A stretch of DNA of 64,000 nucleotides from CALBPI01 sp039821605 (lineage in GTDB: Bacteria; Pseudomonadota; Gammaproteobacteria; Steroidobacterales; Woeseiaceae): NCBI GenBank assembly GCA_039821605.1, contig JBCBNV010000002.1, forward strand, positions 248,001 through 312,000. The letters are read 5' to 3'. A model generated the notes under the pieces. It made no database searches, was not told the origin of the DNA, and was given only the letters and a program-made list of their open reading frames with translations. Made by a program: the position numbers and the translations under genes. Positions 8,360 through 16,904 of this stretch are shown here, one piece after another (the first letter of the stretch is position 1; every line of letters begins with the position of its first letter).

Positions 8360-8695
8360 ATGAATTCGCAGATTTTTTCAGTACGGAACCTCTCGCTTGC
8401 CGCCATCTCGGCGCTGGCCGTCGTCCTCTGGCAGACGGGCCTGTATTTCGGCGCGATGATCCTCCTGCTCGTCACGGCGGGTGTCGCCATCGCGCGCCCG
8501 AGCATTCGTGACCAGCGCCTCATTCTCGATGGCACGCCCGTACTGCTCATGTTCGCCGTCATGTTTGTAGCAGCCAGCGGCATGGTTTACGCCGTGGAAA
8601 CTGTCGGCGCCTTGTTCGAGCGCGACACGGGTACCGAGTGCACGGCCGAGACCACCATCGCCGCACGCAGCGTGCTCACCGACCTCGTTTACTGA
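8360..8695 (+). CDS. Small membrane protein, unknown function
   Basis: 111 residues starting at the ATG with GGAG about eleven bases upstream; the frame extends further 5' but without a plausible start. Hydrophobic stretches near residues 12-27, 29-44 and 58-77 suggest three membrane segments, with a C-terminal region holding one cysteine (GTECTAE). No recognised domain. The 130-bp gap before it contains an A/T-rich stretch that may hold the promoter. Coding potential is fair; function unknown. Confidence 0.6.
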   Translation: MNSQIFSVRNLSLAAISALAVVLWQTGLYFGAMILLLVTAGVAIARPSIRDQRLILDGTPVLLMFAVMFVAASGMVYAVETVGALFERDTGTECTAETTIAARSVLTDLVY

Positions 8696-8779
8696 GTAGC
8701 AGGGCCGTCCCGCGTATTGGGTCGCGGGCCGGTGCGTGGCCGGTTATGCTCGGCTCAGGACCCCCACCCGGAGCCGAGC

Positions 8780-9130
8780 ATGGCCGACACGCGTGATGCG
8801 TTGCGTTCCATCACCGAAAGCATCGAACACGAACTCAGACGTCTCGAGATTTGGGACGACGAAGCACCCAGCGCCAATGCGCTGCAAAGCCAGGAACCGT
8901 TTTGTTTTGACACCCTGGGTTTCGCCCAGTGGATGCAGTGGGTGTTCCTGCCGCGCGTGCAGGAAGTCGTCGAGCACGAGCGCGACATGCCGGCGCAAAG
9001 TGACGTGCACACCTACGCCGAGGAAGTGCTCAAGAACACGGACTACGAGTCCGACCAGCTCCTGTTCCTGATCAAGACCTTCGACGAGATCGTCGTGAAC
9101 GGCAGCGACCCGGCGGCGGCCGGCAACTGA
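8780..9130 (+). CDS. yqcC: YqcC family protein
   Basis: 116 residues matching the small all-helical YqcC (DUF446) family of gammaproteobacteria: an N-terminal helix with ELRRLEIWDDEAPS, the signature PFCFDTLGFAQWMQWVFLPR around residues 40-60, and a shorter C-terminal helix. The start is the ATG with GGAG nine bases upstream; the longer frame is not supported. In E. coli yqcC lies beside truC; here it stands alone and ends at a strong terminator shared with rpoD. The family is often described as a putative tRNA-pseudouridine-linked protein, but its role is not established. Confidence 0.85.
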   Translation: MADTRDALRSITESIEHELRRLEIWDDEAPSANALQSQEPFCFDTLGFAQWMQWVFLPRVQEVVEHERDMPAQSDVHTYAEEVLKNTDYESDQLLFLIKTFDEIVVNGSDPAAAGN

Positions 9131-9140
9131 TTCCGAGCAA

Positions 9141-9176
9141 AAAAAAGGCCGCGCCCGAGTCGGGTGCGGCCTTTTT
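9141..9176. terminator. Bidirectional rho-independent terminator (yqcC / rpoD)
   Basis: An 11-bp stem (GGCCGCGCCCG against CGGGTGCGGCC, one wobble) with a 3-base loop, flanked by A6 on the left and T5 on the right, so it can stop transcription from both convergent genes. Confidence 0.9.
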
Positions 9177-9193
9177 GCGTCTGCGGCGTGTGC

Positions 9194-11002
9194 CTAGTCT
9201 TCGAGCAGGAAGCTCCGGAGCTGGTCCGAGCGGCTCGGGTGACGCAGCTTCCTGAGCGCCTTGGCCTCTATCTGACGAATCCGCTCACGCGTGACGTCGA
9301 ACTGCTTGCCGACTTCTTCGAGCGTGTGATCGGTATTCATGTCGATACCGAAGCGCATGCGCAGCACCTTGGCTTCGCGCGGCGTCAGGCCAGCCAGCAC
9401 ACCGTGCGTGGTTTCCTTGAGACCCTCGGACGTCGCCGAGTCGATGGGCGAGTGCACCGTCGTGTCCTCGATGAAGTCGCCCAGGTGCGAGTCTTCGTCG
9501 TCGCCGATGGGCGTTTCCATCGAGATCGGCTCTTTCGCGATCTTGAGCACCTTGCGGACCTTGTCCTCGGGCATTTCCATGCGCTCGGCCAGTTCCTCGG
9601 GGTGCGGCTCGCGGCCCATCTCCTGCAGCATCTGCCGCGAAATGCGGTTCAGCTTGTTGATGGTCTCGATCATGTGCACGGGAATACGAATCGTGCGCGC
9701 CTGGTCGGCGATCGAGCGCGTGATGGCCTGGCGAATCCACCAGGTGGCGTACGTCGAGAACTTGTAACCGCGGCGGTATTCGAACTTGTCGACGGCCTTC
9801 ATGAGGCCGATGTTGCCTTCCTGGATGAGGTCCAGGAACTGCAGGCCACGGTTCGTGTACTTCTTCGCGATCGAGATCACGAGGCGCAGGTTGGCCTCGA
9901 CCATCTCTTTCTTGGCGCGACGGGCCTTGGCCTCGCCGATCGACATGGCGCGGTTGATCTCTTTGATCTGAGCGATCGTGAGACCCGTGCGCTCTTCCAT
10001 GAGGACGAGCTTGCGCTGCGAACGCAGAATGTCGTCCTTGAGCTTCGAGAGCACCGACGAGTGTTTGCGCTTCGCACGAATGTGCTTGTCGATCCACTCG
10101 AGGTTGGTTTCGTTCTTGGGGAAGCTCGCGAGGAAGTCCTTGCGCGGCATGCCGGCCTGGCGCACGCAGAGGTTCATGATCGCGCGCTCGCTCTGGCGGA
10201 TCAGCTGCACGGTCATGCGCAGCTCGATGACCATGGCGTCAAACACCTTGGGCGAGAGCTTGATCTCCATGAGCTCGTCGGTGAGCTGCTTCTTGATCTT
10301 GCGCGTGGCCGACGCCGGGGCGCCGTGCTTCTCGATGTGCGTCAGGTAACGCTTGTGCAGGCGCGCGACCGCCTTGAGGCGGCGCGTGATCTCGTCGGGA
10401 TCCGGGCCCGTGTCGACTTCTTCCTCGTCGTTGTCCGAGGCGCGGTTGCCCGGCGTCGGGATCTCGTCGGGCTCGTTCGGGTCGATGAAGCCGACCACGA
10501 AATCCTGCATGCGCGTCGTGCCTTCGGTCCAGGAGCGGAAAGTCTCCAGTACCTGGTCGACAGCGGGCGGGAAGCCGGCCAATGCCGCCTTCACATCGTT
10601 GAGGCCTTCTTCGATGCGCTTGGCAATTTCGATCTCGCCTTCACGCGTGAGCAGCTCGACGGAGCCCATCTCGCGCATGTACATGCGCACGGGGTCCGTG
10701 GTGCGGCCAAACTCGGCGTCGACCGAGGCCAGCGCGGCTTCGGCTTCCTCGGTGTCGTCATCGTCGGAGACGGCGTTGTCGGTCAGCAGCAGCGACTCGG
10801 CATCGGGTGCTTTCTCATACACCGTGATGCCCATGTCGTTGATCATGTTGACGATGTCTTCGATCTGCTCCGGGTCGACGATCCCGTTGGGCAGGTGATC
10901 GTTGACCTCGGCATAGGTCAGGTAGCCCTGTTCCTTGCCGCGGGCAATAAGACTCTTCAACTGGGACTGCTGGTCAGTTGCTAGTGCGCGTTTCTCGCTC
11001 AA
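9194..11002 (-). CDS. rpoD: RNA polymerase primary sigma factor RpoD (sigma-70)
   Basis: 602 residues from a TTG at 11002 with GAGGA seven bases upstream. This gives MSEKRALATDQQSQLK, in line with sigma-70 N-termini; the GTG at 11041 has no binding site. All regions are present: 1.1 (SLIARGKEQGYLTYAEVNDHLP), 1.2 (DPVRMYMREMGSVELL), a non-conserved acidic insert, region 2 (NLRLVISIAKKY, LIQEGNIGLMKAVDKF, YKFSTYATWWIRQAI), region 3, and 4.2 (LEEVGKQFDVTRERIRQIE) ending HPSRSDQLRSFLLED. It directs core polymerase to housekeeping promoters. It is the last gene of the rpsU-yqeY-dnaG-rpoD operon, with a 200-bp gap after dnaG that may hold its own promoter. Confidence 0.98.
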   Translation of the reverse strand: MSEKRALATDQQSQLKSLIARGKEQGYLTYAEVNDHLPNGIVDPEQIEDIVNMINDMGITVYEKAPDAESLLLTDNAVSDDDDTEEAEAALASVDAEFGRTTDPVRMYMREMGSVELLTREGEIEIAKRIEEGLNDVKAALAGFPPAVDQVLETFRSWTEGTTRMQDFVVGFIDPNEPDEIPTPGNRASDNDEEEVDTGPDPDEITRRLKAVARLHKRYLTHIEKHGAPASATRKIKKQLTDELMEIKLSPKVFDAMVIELRMTVQLIRQSERAIMNLCVRQAGMPRKDFLASFPKNETNLEWIDKHIRAKRKHSSVLSKLKDDILRSQRKLVLMEERTGLTIAQIKEINRAMSIGEAKARRAKKEMVEANLRLVISIAKKYTNRGLQFLDLIQEGNIGLMKAVDKFEYRRGYKFSTYATWWIRQAITRSIADQARTIRIPVHMIETINKLNRISRQMLQEMGREPHPEELAERMEMPEDKVRKVLKIAKEPISMETPIGDDEDSHLGDFIEDTTVHSPIDSATSEGLKETTHGVLAGLTPREAKVLRMRFGIDMNTDHTLEEVGKQFDVTRERIRQIEAKALRKLRHPSRSDQLRSFLLED

Positions 11003-11204
11003 GTCGACTTCCTCAAAAACAGTTGCGCGCGCAGGCGTCACCGCCGCGCTGCGATTGCGTTTTGGTAGTGGTCACAAGCCACTCTTGTTGGCGCAAGGCC
11101 GTGCGCCTCGTCGATGCCATTTCTATGGCAGGTGCCGCGCTGGCGGGTCCGCTCTGCGGGCAATCGGCCGATGATATCAAGAGGTAAGGCCAAATCCAAC
11201 GGTG

Positions 11205-12968
11205 TCAAGGGCCGCCGGCAGGTTTATCCCGCTGCGCCTTGGCCGCGAGCAGCTGTCGCAGCTCGTCGCCTTCGGCGGCCGTCAGACGCCGCTCCACGGC
11301 CAGGTCTCGCAGTTGCTCGACCCGGTCAGCCCTAGCCATTTCAACGAGTTGGCCGTGCACACCCCGCAATTCTGCGGCCGTGTCGATCTGTACGTCCTCG
11401 GGCAACACGGCGGCGGCCAGCTTCTGCAAATGCCCGAAATTGGGGTCGCCGCGCCACTGTTCCAGCAAGACGGCCGGGCTCACGCCGGGTCGCGCCTGCA
11501 CGTCAGCCACAATCCTTTTGAGTATGTCCGCGCCCGGTCGTTCCAGCCCGGCCAGCGATTCGAGGTCAAATTCGAGCGCGGCTGCGGGCTCGTGCAGCAG
11601 CAGGGTGATGGCGCGGCGCATGGGTGTCGCGCGCTGGCCCGTGCTGCGTCGCGCCTGACGCTCGCCGCGCCGCCGCAGCGTGGGCGCGTCGCCGAGCATG
11701 CTGCGCAGCTTGGCGGGGCCCAGCGACACCGCCTCGGCCAGCGCGTCAATGACGAGCTCTCGGTAGACACCGTCGGGCAACTGGGCCACAAGCGGCCGCG
11801 CGAGCTCCGCGAGTTGCGCGCGGCCCTCGGCCGACTCGGCGTCCACCTGTGCGGTGAGCTCGCCGATCAAGAAGTCCGAGAGGGGCAGAGCGGCATCAAG
11901 CACGCGCTCGAACGCACCTGGCCCTTCTTCGGCCACGAGCGAGTCCGGGTCCTGGCCGTCCGGCATGAAGGCAAAGCGCAACGCGCGGCCGTCGGTGATC
12001 TTTGGCAGCGCGTTCTCGAGTGCGCGCCAGGCGGCTTTGCGGCCTGCGCGGTCGCCGTCGAAGCTGAACACGACCTCGTTGGTGAGTCGGAACAGGCGGT
12101 CCAGGTGGTCACCTGTCGTGGCGGTGCCGAGCGTGGCGACCGCAAAGCGGATACCGTTGCGAGCCAGTCCGACCACGTCCATGTAGCCCTCGACGACGAC
12201 GAGCCGGTCGATGTCGCGCAGTTTCTGGCGCGCCTCGTAAAGCCCGTAAAGCTCGCGTCCCTTGTGAAACAACACGGTCTCGGGCGAGTTCAGGTACTTG
12301 GGCTCGCCGTCGCCGATGACGCGGCCGCCAAACCCCACGGTCCGCCCGCGCGCATCACGAATCGGGAACATTACCCGGCCGCGAAAACGGTCGTAGTGCC
12401 CACCCGTGTCGCGCGGGATAACGAGTCCCGCGGCGGCGAGCAGCTCGACGCGTTCGTGGTCACCGCCGAAACGCTTGAGCACCGTGTCCCAGGCGTCGGG
12501 CGCCCAGCCGATTCGAAACTCGCGGGCGGTCTGCCCGTCGATGCCACGCTGCTTCAGGTACTCGACGGCATGCGGCGTGTCGCGAAGCAGGTCGGCATAG
12601 GCCTCGGCCACAGCGTCCATGAGCGTGTGCAGCTGGTCGATGCGGTTGTCACGAGGTGCGGCACCGGCCTCGCGTGGCACCTCCATGGCCATCATGCCCG
12701 CGAGCTCCTCGACGGCTTCGGGGAACGACAGGTGGTCGTGTTCCATGAGGAAGCCGAGCGCGGTGCCGTGCGCGCCGCAGCCGAAACAGTGGTAGAAGCC
12801 CTTGTCGGGGCTCACCGTGAACGACGGTGACTTCTCGTTGTGGAACGGGCACAGCGCCTTGTACTCGCGCCCGGCTTTGCGCAGCTCGATGCGGCTGCCC
12901 AATACCTCGACGATGTCGGCTCGTGCGACGAGGTCGTCGATAAAGCTCTGCGGGATGCGCCCGGCCAT
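11205..12968 (-). CDS. dnaG: DNA primase DnaG
   Basis: 587 residues. The N-terminal CHC2 zinc ribbon has C40, H43, C61 and C64 (LCPFHNEKSPS and YHCFGCG). The central TOPRIM polymerase core contains VVVEGYMDVV and FSFDGDRAGRKAA, the acidic residues that hold catalytic metals. The C-terminal helical region is the DnaB helicase-binding part. It lays RNA primers at the replication fork. Its ATG directly abuts the yqeY stop (TGA then ATG), the tight coupling typical of the macromolecular synthesis operon. Length and order of domains are normal. Confidence 0.97.
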   Translation of the reverse strand: MAGRIPQSFIDDLVARADIVEVLGSRIELRKAGREYKALCPFHNEKSPSFTVSPDKGFYHCFGCGAHGTALGFLMEHDHLSFPEAVEELAGMMAMEVPREAGAAPRDNRIDQLHTLMDAVAEAYADLLRDTPHAVEYLKQRGIDGQTAREFRIGWAPDAWDTVLKRFGGDHERVELLAAAGLVIPRDTGGHYDRFRGRVMFPIRDARGRTVGFGGRVIGDGEPKYLNSPETVLFHKGRELYGLYEARQKLRDIDRLVVVEGYMDVVGLARNGIRFAVATLGTATTGDHLDRLFRLTNEVVFSFDGDRAGRKAAWRALENALPKITDGRALRFAFMPDGQDPDSLVAEEGPGAFERVLDAALPLSDFLIGELTAQVDAESAEGRAQLAELARPLVAQLPDGVYRELVIDALAEAVSLGPAKLRSMLGDAPTLRRRGERQARRSTGQRATPMRRAITLLLHEPAAALEFDLESLAGLERPGADILKRIVADVQARPGVSPAVLLEQWRGDPNFGHLQKLAAAVLPEDVQIDTAAELRGVHGQLVEMARADRVEQLRDLAVERRLTAAEGDELRQLLAAKAQRDKPAGGP

Positions 12969-13412
12969 TCAGCCTGCGAGTCGCGCCTTGATGATCGCGC
13001 TGACCTTCGACATATCGGCGCGACCGGCCGCGGCGGCTTTGACGTTGCCCATCACCTTGCCCATGTCGCGCATGGACTCGGCGCCCGTTGCTGAGATGGC
13101 GTTGTCGATAATCTCTGCCAGCGCGGCGTCGTCGAGCGGCTCAGGCAGGTAGACCTTGAGCACCTCGATCTCGGCGGCCTCGGCTTCAGCGAGCTCGGGA
13201 CGACCGCCCTTTTCATACTGGGTAATCGACTCGCGGCGCTGCTTGACCATTTTCTCGATGACCGCGAGCGTCGCCGCGTCGTCGAGCTCGATGCGCTCGT
13301 CGACCTCGCGCTGCTTGATCGCGGCCAGCGCCATGCGAATGACGGCCAGGCGCGGCTTGTCGCCGGCCCGCATGGCGGTCTTCATGTCATCGGTGAGTGT
13401 GTTTTTCAACAT
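12969..13412 (-). CDS. yqeY: GatB/YqeY domain-containing protein
   Basis: 147 residues covering the whole YqeY fold: an N-terminal helical domain starting LKNTLTDDMKTAMRAGDK, the VIRMALAAIKQREVD segment, the KMVKQRRESITQYEKGGR stretch, then a C-terminal domain homologous to the tail of the amidotransferase subunit GatB (MRDMGKVMGNVKAAAAGRADM). The tail domain in GatB binds tRNA; the stand-alone protein's role is not settled. It lies between rpsU and dnaG as in many proteobacteria and is coupled to dnaG. A perfect hairpin sits just upstream of its start. Confidence 0.93.
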   Translation of the reverse strand: MLKNTLTDDMKTAMRAGDKPRLAVIRMALAAIKQREVDERIELDDAATLAVIEKMVKQRRESITQYEKGGRPELAEAEAAEIEVLKVYLPEPLDDAALAEIIDNAISATGAESMRDMGKVMGNVKAAAAGRADMSKVSAIIKARLAG

Positions 13413-13447
13413 GGTCGTGTTCCGGGCAGGGGCCCAGTCCTGTCTAT

Positions 13448-13472
13448 GGTAACCGCACTCGACGCGGTTACC
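13448..13472 (-). promoter_or_regulatory. Perfect hairpin in rpsU-yqeY spacer
   Basis: GGTAACCGC and GCGGTTACC form a perfect 9-bp stem with a 7-base loop, 36 bases before the yqeY ATG. It is not followed by a T-run. It may stabilise or process the downstream mRNA after read-through of the rpsU terminator. Confidence 0.55.
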
Positions 13473-13481
13473 GGGTCACAA

Positions 13482-13507
13482 ACAAAAACGGCCGCCAGCG
13501 GCGACCG
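13482..13507 (-). terminator. Partial terminator after rpsU
   Basis: On the minus strand ACGGTCGCC pairs with GGCGGCCGT (one wobble, 3-base loop), followed by TTTTTGTTTG. It lies between rpsU and yqeY, where a leaky terminator is known in the E. coli homologue of this operon and lets rpsU be made in excess over dnaG. Confidence 0.75.
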
Positions 13508-13543
13508 TCTTCGGAACGCAGGCCCGAAGGCCCTGGCGTGCAC

Positions 13544-13759
13544 TCAGTAGAGGCGGACGCGGCGGTTGTTCTCGCGCTGCACCTTCTTGGCGTGGCGCTT
13601 GACCGCAGCCGCTTTCTTGCGCTTGCGCTCCTGGGTCGGCTTCTCGTAGTACTCGCGACGGCGCAGCTCCGTCAGCACACCCGCTTTTTCGCAGGCACGC
13701 TTGAAGCGCCGCAGGGCGGCATCGAAGTACTCGTTGTCTCTGACTTTAACGCTCGGCAT
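13544..13759 (-). CDS. rpsU: 30S ribosomal protein bS21
   Basis: 71 residues, the normal length: MPSVKVRDNEYFDAALRRFK, then ACEKAGVLTELRRREYYEKP and an arginine/lysine-rich tail ending NRRVRLY. It is a late-assembling protein of the small subunit platform near the anti-Shine-Dalgarno end of 16S rRNA. The open frame extends far upstream, but homology begins at this ATG. First gene of the operon, with a near-consensus promoter about 130 bases upstream and a partial terminator just after it. Confidence 0.97.
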   Translation of the reverse strand: MPSVKVRDNEYFDAALRRFKRACEKAGVLTELRRREYYEKPTQERKRKKAAAVKRHAKKVQRENNRRVRLY

Positions 13760-13892
13760 GTGATCGCCTATCCTTCGTAGTCGGTGACGGGCCCCGCAGG
13801 GCTCGGTCAGTGGTATTCGGTTGACCCTGGCGGCGTCCAAACTTGGAGCCGCGCGCAGGGCGGCCACCCGCATGCGGGGGCAAAGACCGACA

Positions 13893-13922
13893 AGTATACA
13901 AACGCCGGACGGGGCCTGTAAA
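13893..13922 (-). promoter_or_regulatory. Predicted sigma-70 promoter for rpsU operon
   Basis: Reading on the minus strand, TTTACA (13917-13922) and TATACT (13893-13898) are each one base off consensus and 18 bases apart, pointing to rpsU. The implied 5' leader is about 125 nucleotides. Confidence 0.6.
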
Positions 13923-13951
13923 GCGCCTCGAACGGCTAAAAAGAGCGCCAG

Positions 13952-15019
13952 ATGCGGGTATTGGGAATCGAAACGAGCTGCGACGAAACCGGGGTTGCCG
14001 TCTATGACAGCGAGCAGGGGCTGCTGGCGCAGGCGCTGCACAGCCAGGTGGCGCGCCACGCGGAATACGGGGGCGTCGTGCCGGAGCTTGCCTCGCGCGA
14101 CCACCTGGCCAAGCTCGCGCCCATGGTCGAACAGGTTCTCAAGGCTGCTGACACGCGCGCTGAGGCACTCGACGCCATCGCCTACACCGCCGGGCCCGGT
14201 CTTGTCGGCGCCCTGCTCGTGGGCGCCTGCTACGCCACGGGCCTGGCGCGCGCGTTGGACAAGCCCGCGATCCCGGTGCACCACATGGAGGCGCACCTGC
14301 TGGCGCCCATGCTTGAGGCGGATGCGCCCGACTACCCGTTCGTCGCGCTGCTCGTCTCGGGCGGACACTCGATGCTCGTCGATGTCGCCGCCGTGGGTCG
14401 TTATGAGGTTATCGGTACCACGCTCGATGACGCCGCGGGGGAAGCCTTCGACAAGACTGCCAAACTACTGGGGCTGCCTTACCCGGGTGGCCCCGCGCTG
14501 TCGGCGCTGGCCGAGCAGGGGACCGCCACACGGTTCGCGTTGCCGCGGCCCATGCTCAACCGCCCCGGGCTCGACTTCAGTTTCTCGGGGCTCAAGACGG
14601 CCGTGCTCATGGTCGTTCGCGAGCTGCAGGGTGTGGCGGGCGATCAGCCGCCCAGGCCCGGTGCCACGCTGTCGGACCAGGACCGCGCCGACGTGGCCGC
14701 GTCGTTCCAGGCGGCCATCGTCGAGACGCTCACGAGAAAGTGCGAGCGCGCGCTCGAGCAAACGGGCCGCGAGCGACTTGTGGTGGCCGGCGGTGTGGGT
14801 GCCAACAGCGCACTGCGGGCGGCGCTGGCCCAAGCCTGTGACCGACGCGGTGCGCGCGTCTACTACCCGCGGCCCGAGTACTGCACGGACAACGGCGCGA
14901 TGATCGCGCTGGCGGGCGTGTTGCGCGCGGAATCCGGCGGCAGGGGCCTGCCCATCGGTGCCGCACCGCGCTGGCCGCTGGGCACGCCTCTGCCCGAACG
15001 TCGCAAGCGAGTCGCATGA
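13952..15019 (+). CDS. tsaD: tRNA N6-adenosine threonylcarbamoyltransferase TsaD
   Basis: 355 residues of the Kae1/TsaD ASKHA fold. It starts MRVLGIETSCDETG, the family hallmark; the metal-binding histidines are in PVHHMEAHLLAP, followed by LVSGGHSMLV, and the late glycine loop is VVAGGVGANSALR. With TsaB, TsaE and TsaC it makes t6A37 in ANN-decoding tRNAs. It is divergent from rpsU, the classic arrangement next to the macromolecular synthesis operon, and its stop overlaps the folB start (ATGA). Confidence 0.97.
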   Translation: MRVLGIETSCDETGVAVYDSEQGLLAQALHSQVARHAEYGGVVPELASRDHLAKLAPMVEQVLKAADTRAEALDAIAYTAGPGLVGALLVGACYATGLARALDKPAIPVHHMEAHLLAPMLEADAPDYPFVALLVSGGHSMLVDVAAVGRYEVIGTTLDDAAGEAFDKTAKLLGLPYPGGPALSALAEQGTATRFALPRPMLNRPGLDFSFSGLKTAVLMVVRELQGVAGDQPPRPGATLSDQDRADVAASFQAAIVETLTRKCERALEQTGRERLVVAGGVGANSALRAALAQACDRRGARVYYPRPEYCTDNGAMIALAGVLRAESGGRGLPIGAAPRWPLGTPLPERRKRVA

Positions 15020-15372
15020 TGGACCGTGTCGTCATCGAAGGGCTGGAAATCACCTGCGTCATTGGCGCCTGGGAGTGGGAACGTCACATCACGCAGAAGC
15101 TCGTGGTGGACCTCGCCATGGAAACCGATATCACGGCCGCGGCAGCCAGCGATGCGCTGACGGACGCCGTCAATTACGCGGCGGTCGCGGAACGCGTCGA
15201 GGCTTATGTCGTCGAATCCCGGGCCGTGCTCATCGAGCGTCTGGCCGAGGGCATCGCGCAGCTCGTGCTGTCGGAATTCGGTGTTTCGCGCGTTTCCGTG
15301 CGCGTGGCCAAGCCAGGCGCTGTGCGCGGGGCGAGAACCGTGGCCATCGAAATCGAGCGCCAGGCGCAATAA
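15016..15372 (+). CDS. folB: Dihydroneopterin aldolase FolB
   Basis: 118 residues: DRVVIEGLEITCVIGAWEWER at the N-terminus (the FolB signature, with the usual I-G-xxxWER), followed by YAAVAERVEAYV and LIERLAEGIAQLVL with the glutamate region that binds the pterin. It cleaves dihydroneopterin to 6-hydroxymethyl-dihydropterin in folate synthesis, and many homologues also epimerise. Translationally coupled to tsaD through ATGA; a second ATG three bases later is an equally possible start. Length is normal. Confidence 0.93.
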   Translation: MMDRVVIEGLEITCVIGAWEWERHITQKLVVDLAMETDITAAAASDALTDAVNYAAVAERVEAYVVESRAVLIERLAEGIAQLVLSEFGVSRVSVRVAKPGAVRGARTVAIEIERQAQ

Positions 15373-15479
15373 ATCAGGGCATCGGCGGTCTCATTATGTG
15401 ATTGGTGTCACACCGCCCGGGCCGGTGCCGGGGCAAATGACGCTAGAATTTGGCTATGAACGTATTTCGGGGCGTGTCC

Positions 15480-16817
15480 ATGAACTATCGACAAGTACTG
15501 GTGGTAACTCTCGCGGCGCTGGCCGTGGGCTGCGGTGGCGGAAGCAGCGGTGGCTTTGCCGGGGGCGGCGTTGGCGGCGGCAGCTGCACCGTCGACGACG
15601 AGAAGACTTTTGTCCTCAACACCATGCGCGACATCTGGTTCTGGAACACGCTGTTGCCCGCGGATGTGGACCTGTCGGCATTTGCGACTGCTGAGGAACT
15701 GCTCGTCGACCTGACCTCAGTGCAACCGCTCGACCGCTTCAGCTTCATTGATGACGCGGCCGCCGATGCGGCCTTCTTCAACGAAGGCGAATTTGTCGGC
15801 TTCGGTTTCACGACGTCGATCGTCGATGAGGCGACCAGCGACGTCCGCTTCCTGCGCGTCTTCTCGGGCAGCCCCGCGGCGGCCGGTGGCCTGTCGCGCG
15901 GTCAGCGCCTCTTGCAGGTGGACGGCGTCGATGTCGCGACACTGATCGCAGGCGACGGCCTGAGTGCGGCGTTCGGTCCCTCGGAAGAAGGCATCCAGCG
16001 CACACTGCGGATCCGCAATCTCGATGACAGCGAGTTCGATGTAGTACTGACCAAGACGACCTTCACAATCGACCCGGTGCCGCAAACGCGCACCTACACG
16101 ATCGGCAACACCACCTACGGCTACGTCGAATTCTCGACGTTCATCAGCACGGCGAACGATCAGCTCGACGCCGCATTTGCCGACTTCAACACGGCCGGCA
16201 TCACGGACGTCATCATCGACCTGCGCTACAACGGTGGTGGTCGCGTTGACACCGCAGAGTTCTTCGGCGACTTGCTGGGTGGCTTCATCGCCAACGGCCA
16301 GGTGTTCTCGGAGACGCTGTTCAACCAGGACAATGAGATCAGCAATCGCACGGAGCTGTTCGAGCAGCGCGCAAACTCATTGAGCACTTCGCGCCTCGTG
16401 TTCATCACGACGGGCGGCTCGGCTTCGGCCAGCGAGCTCGTCATCAACAGCCTCGAGCCCGTGGCGTCTGTTGATCTCGTGGGCTCCGACACGTTCGGCA
16501 AGCCCGTGGGCCAGATCGGTGCGACGTTCTGTGACGACACCAAGATTCTGCGCCCGACGGCCTTCGAGACCGTTAATGGTCTGGGTGAGGGTGGCTACTT
16601 CGACGGTCTGCCCGTCGACTGCCAGGCCGACGACGACTTCACAACCGAAGTCGGCAGCCAGGCCGACCCGTCGACGGCCGCGGCCCTGACGTTGCTGTCC
16701 ACGGGCGCCTGTCCTGTCGTCAGCGCGCAGGACATCAACAAACCGAACCGCACGGCCTCCGAATTCCGCCCGCCCGCGGCGCGCAACTCTGCCCAGGCCA
16801 ACGCCTACGCCTACTGA
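15480..16817 (+). CDS. S41 family serine peptidase, predicted lipoprotein
   Basis: 445 residues. The chosen ATG gives a compact lipoprotein signal (MNYRQVLVVTLAALAVGC followed by a glycine/serine linker); an ATG at 15456 is possible. After a short helical N-domain comes a PDZ-like region (FVGFGFTTSIV, AAAGGLSRGQRLLQVDGVDV) and the S41 core: YGYVEFSTF, VIIDLRYNGGG, the serine region GGSASASELV and the lysine in SDTFGKPVGQ that forms the Ser-Lys dyad. Such peptidases trim or degrade envelope proteins. The tail (GACPVVSAQDINKPNR) has a cysteine. No operon partner is evident. Confidence 0.87.
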   Translation: MNYRQVLVVTLAALAVGCGGGSSGGFAGGGVGGGSCTVDDEKTFVLNTMRDIWFWNTLLPADVDLSAFATAEELLVDLTSVQPLDRFSFIDDAAADAAFFNEGEFVGFGFTTSIVDEATSDVRFLRVFSGSPAAAGGLSRGQRLLQVDGVDVATLIAGDGLSAAFGPSEEGIQRTLRIRNLDDSEFDVVLTKTTFTIDPVPQTRTYTIGNTTYGYVEFSTFISTANDQLDAAFADFNTAGITDVIIDLRYNGGGRVDTAEFFGDLLGGFIANGQVFSETLFNQDNEISNRTELFEQRANSLSTSRLVFITTGGSASASELVINSLEPVASVDLVGSDTFGKPVGQIGATFCDDTKILRPTAFETVNGLGEGGYFDGLPVDCQADDDFTTEVGSQADPSTAAALTLLSTGACPVVSAQDINKPNRTASEFRPPAARNSAQANAYAY

Positions 16818-16904
16818 TTGCAGGCCACCGCGCGGCAGCAGTCGCGCGGTGGCTGTGCGACAATCCGGGCCCCGTTAAACCCGCCCTCCGGGGGCCTGTC
16901 GTAC

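Noticed and set aside
9164..10984. Long open frame opposite rpoD
   Set aside because: It is a high-GC shadow frame; the minus strand encodes an unmistakable, complete sigma-70, and the antisense product has no recognisable domain.
11202..12830. Long open frame opposite dnaG
   Set aside because: Same reason: DnaG is complete on the minus strand with zinc ribbon and TOPRIM motifs.
13760..14368. N-terminal extension of bS21 on the minus strand
   Set aside because: The frame is open for 200 codons upstream but lies over tsaD and the promoter region, and bS21 homology begins exactly at the ATG at 13759.
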